From an uncultured Lachnospiraceae bacterium (GTDB lineage Bacteria; Bacillota; Clostridia; Lachnospirales; Lachnospiraceae): a stretch of DNA of 64,000 nt. Positions 61,964-64,000 of this stretch are shown piece after piece. Position 1 is the stretch's first letter. Each line of letters begins with the position of its first letter. Below the pieces are notes generated by a model. That model was not told the DNA's origin. It did no database searches and saw only the letters and a list, made by a program, of their open reading frames with translations. The DNA lies in contig OMTX01000023.1 of NCBI GenBank assembly GCA_900314085.1, positions 62,001 through 126,000 on the forward strand, read 5' to 3'. Position numbers and translations under genes: made by a program.

Positions 61964-64000
61964 TCACTGTTTTACAACGAAATTAATGATCTTGCCGGGA
62001 ACGAAGATTTCCTTCACGACATTTCCTGTCATCTTTCCGGCAACCGCCTCACGGCCGGCAGCAAGAGCCGCCTCCTTGTCCGCATCCTTTTCGATTTCGA
62101 TGACGGCCTTCGTTTTTCCGTTGATCTGTACGGCAACCTTCACCGTATCTTCCACGGTCAGCGCCTCGTCGTAAGTCGGCCACGGCGTATGGAAGACGGA
62201 CTCTGTCCCGCCCAGCTGCTCATGCAGTTCCTCTGCAATGTGGGGAGCGAAAGGAGCGAGCATCGTGACGAGCGTATTCAGGGTTGTCCGGTCAACGCCT
62301 GTCGCCTTTGCAATATCGGCAAGCCGGTTCGTATATTCCATGAAGCCGGAAACAACGGTGTTCAGGGAGAACGACTGGAAACGCTGGGTGATGTCCCGTA
62401 CCATCTGATTTCGCACGCGGATGAGCTCAGGTGTCTCCGGCGCATTCTTTTCGTTTTCTTCCGTGACGAGCTTCCAGACCTTGTTCAGATAGCGGGAAAC
62501 GCCATCAATGCCCCGGTCATCCCAGGCACTATCGAGCTCAGGCGGTCCGATGAAAAGCTCATACATACGAAGGGCGTCGCAGCCGTATTCCTCGATCATG
62601 TCGTCAGGGGAGACAACATTCCCGAGGGATTTTGACATCTTGATACCCTTGGGCCCCAGAATCATTCCCTGGTTAAAGAGCTTGTGGAAGGGCTCGTCAA
62701 AGTCGATGACTCCGATATCGTGCAGGAACTTCGTATAGAACCGTGCATAGAGAAGGTGGAGAACCGCATGCTCCACGCCGCCGATGTAGAGGTCTACGGG
62801 CAGGTACTTGTCCGCCTTCTCGCGGGATACGAGCTCCTTGTCATTATGAACATCCACATACCTGAGAAAGTACCAGGAAGACCCGGCCCACTGGGGCATG
62901 GTATTCGTCTCCCGCTTCGCCGGTCCGCCGCAGCAGGGGCAGGTGGTGTTGACCCAGTCCGTCATCTTCGCAAGCGGGGACTCGCCGGTGTCCGTCGGTT
63001 CGTAGGACTCGACAGCGGGAAGCAGAACGGGAAGCTGGTCCTCTGGAACGGGAACAGCCCCGCACTTCGGGCAGTGTACAATCGGGATGGGCTCGCCCCA
63101 GTAGCGCTGACGGGAGAATACCCAGTCCCGCAGCTTGTAATTCACTTTCTTACGGCCGAAGCCCTTCTTCTCGATCATGTCCGGGGCTTCTTTTTTGAGG
63201 ACTGCCGACTCCATGCCTGTCCACTCGCCGGAATTGATCATGATGCCGGAAGCGGCGGTATATGCCTCTTCCATGTCGTCCGGCAACGGCTTCCCGTCCG
63301 GAGAAATGACGGGAATGATGGGCAGATCAAACTTCTTTGCAAAGGCAAAGTCCCGGTCATCGTGGGCAGGAACGCACATGACGGCCCCGGTACCGTAATC
63401 GCCGAGCACATAGTCCGCAATCCAGATGGGAATCTTCTTCTGATTCAGGGGGTTGATGGCATAGGAACCCGTGAAGGCGCCGGTCTTTTCCTTGCCGGAC
63501 ATACGGTCGACGTTCGACTTGTTCAAAGCGTCCTTGATGTACTGCTCTACGGCGTCCTTCTGGTCTGCGGTTGCAAGCTCTTTTGCCAGAGGATGCTCCG
63601 GGGCGATGACCATAAAGGTCGCGCCGTAAAGGGTATCCGGCCGGGTTGTATAGACAGTCAGCTTGTCGTCGCGTCCATCGATGGGGAAGTCAACCTCCGC
63701 GCCGGTGGAACGCCCGATCCAGTCCGTCTGCATCTTCTTCACGCGGTCAGGCCAGTCGAGATCCTCGAGGCCGTCCAGGAGGCGGTCCGCATATTTCGTA
63801 ATCCGGAGCATCCACTGGCGGAGGTTCTTCTTCGTAACCTCCGTACCGCAGCGCTCACACTTGCCGTCAACGACCTCCTCGTTCGCGAGGACGGCCTTGC
63901 AGTTGGGGCACCAGTTCAGTGGCATCTGCTTTTCATAGGCAAGCCCGTGCTTAAACATCTGCACGAAGATCCACTGGGTCCACTTGTAGAAGGCGGGATC
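61964..64000 (-). CDS. leuS: Leucyl-tRNA synthetase, partial (N-terminus beyond window)
   Basis: The C-terminal 678 codons are present; the frame is open to the right edge, where YKWTQWIF is read, so the HIGH motif and the start lie outside. The CP1 editing domain (TVYTTRPDTLYGATFMVIAP with the conserved Thr-rich peptide) and the zinc-binding cysteines (CPNCKAVL...CERCG) are seen. The KMSKS motif is exact (GIKMSKSLGNVVSPDD). The anticodon-binding domain and the C-terminal domain end in KTKAVIEIEKDADKEAAL and VPGKIINFVVKQ. It charges tRNA-Leu. Confidence 0.97.
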   Translation of the reverse strand, partial: DPAFYKWTQWIFVQMFKHGLAYEKQMPLNWCPNCKAVLANEEVVDGKCERCGTEVTKKNLRQWMLRITKYADRLLDGLEDLDWPDRVKKMQTDWIGRSTGAEVDFPIDGRDDKLTVYTTRPDTLYGATFMVIAPEHPLAKELATADQKDAVEQYIKDALNKSNVDRMSGKEKTGAFTGSYAINPLNQKKIPIWIADYVLGDYGTGAVMCVPAHDDRDFAFAKKFDLPIIPVISPDGKPLPDDMEEAYTAASGIMINSGEWTGMESAVLKKEAPDMIEKKGFGRKKVNYKLRDWVFSRQRYWGEPIPIVHCPKCGAVPVPEDQLPVLLPAVESYEPTDTGESPLAKMTDWVNTTCPCCGGPAKRETNTMPQWAGSSWYFLRYVDVHNDKELVSREKADKYLPVDLYIGGVEHAVLHLLYARFYTKFLHDIGVIDFDEPFHKLFNQGMILGPKGIKMSKSLGNVVSPDDMIEEYGCDALRMYELFIGPPELDSAWDDRGIDGVSRYLNKVWKLVTEENEKNAPETPELIRVRNQMVRDITQRFQSFSLNTVVSGFMEYTNRLADIAKATGVDRTTLNTLVTMLAPFAPHIAEELHEQLGGTESVFHTPWPTYDEALTVEDTVKVAVQINGKTKAVIEIEKDADKEAALAAGREAVAGKMTGNVVKEIFVPGKIINFVVKQ

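Overview
The window reads as chromosomal DNA from a Gram-positive anaerobe of the class Clostridia, most likely Lachnospiraceae. This rests on gene order known from that family (mreB-mreC-mreD-PBP2-minC-rodA-mgsA; phoH-HD protein-ybeY; sepF with a YggS-type PLP protein), on SepF and Rex, and on the absence of outer-membrane genes. The genus cannot be told from the sequence. All 51 genes I accept lie on the minus strand, so the window is best read from its right end to its left. I see no rRNA, tRNA, CRISPR array, prophage or transposase, and no stretch above 300 bases without a gene.

Reading in the direction of transcription: partial leuS, NADP isocitrate dehydrogenase, an ABC-F ATPase, rex, a coiled-coil protein, nnr, alanine racemase, a CBS/CorC membrane protein, yebC and glgA; then ftsK, a zinc-ribbon/TPR protein, pyrimidine-nucleoside phosphorylase, phoH, a membrane protein with a degenerate HD domain, ybeY, a DUF3048 protein, a MurJ/SpoVB-type flippase, two flavoproteins, mutS, mutL, miaA and a methionine gamma-lyase family protein; then the shape and division block mreBCD, PBP2, minC, rodA, mgsA and a DacF-type lipoprotein. 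minD and minE are absent from that block.

The most interesting part is a 12-gene accessory cluster, about 14 kb (19662 down to 5751), with many start/stop overlaps. Its order is a NifH-type reductase, a NifD-like protein, a NifK-like protein, hypF, hypC, hypD, hypE, a TM1266-family regulator, a second NifD-like protein, a second NifK-like protein, hydF and hydE. It joins three metallocofactor toolkits that are normally separate: a nitrogenase-type ATP-driven reductase with two component-1-like pairs, the HypCDEF proteins that build Fe(CN)2CO for [NiFe] hydrogenase, and HydE/HydF of [FeFe] hydrogenase maturation. HydG (the CO/CN source for the H-cluster), HypA/HypB (nickel insertion) and any hydrogenase structural gene are missing from the window. 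My inference is that HypCDEF supplies a nickel-free Fe-CN/CO unit to HydE/HydF and/or to the nitrogenase-like scaffolds. A terminator-like hairpin with a possible competing antiterminator lies directly before the first gene.

The left end holds a small P-loop protein gene with its own promoter, an HlyD-like membrane protein, a YggS-type PLP protein, sepF, aroB, lspA and a partial aldo/keto reductase. Two copies of a roughly 145-bp palindromic MITE-like element lie upstream of glgA and of rex.
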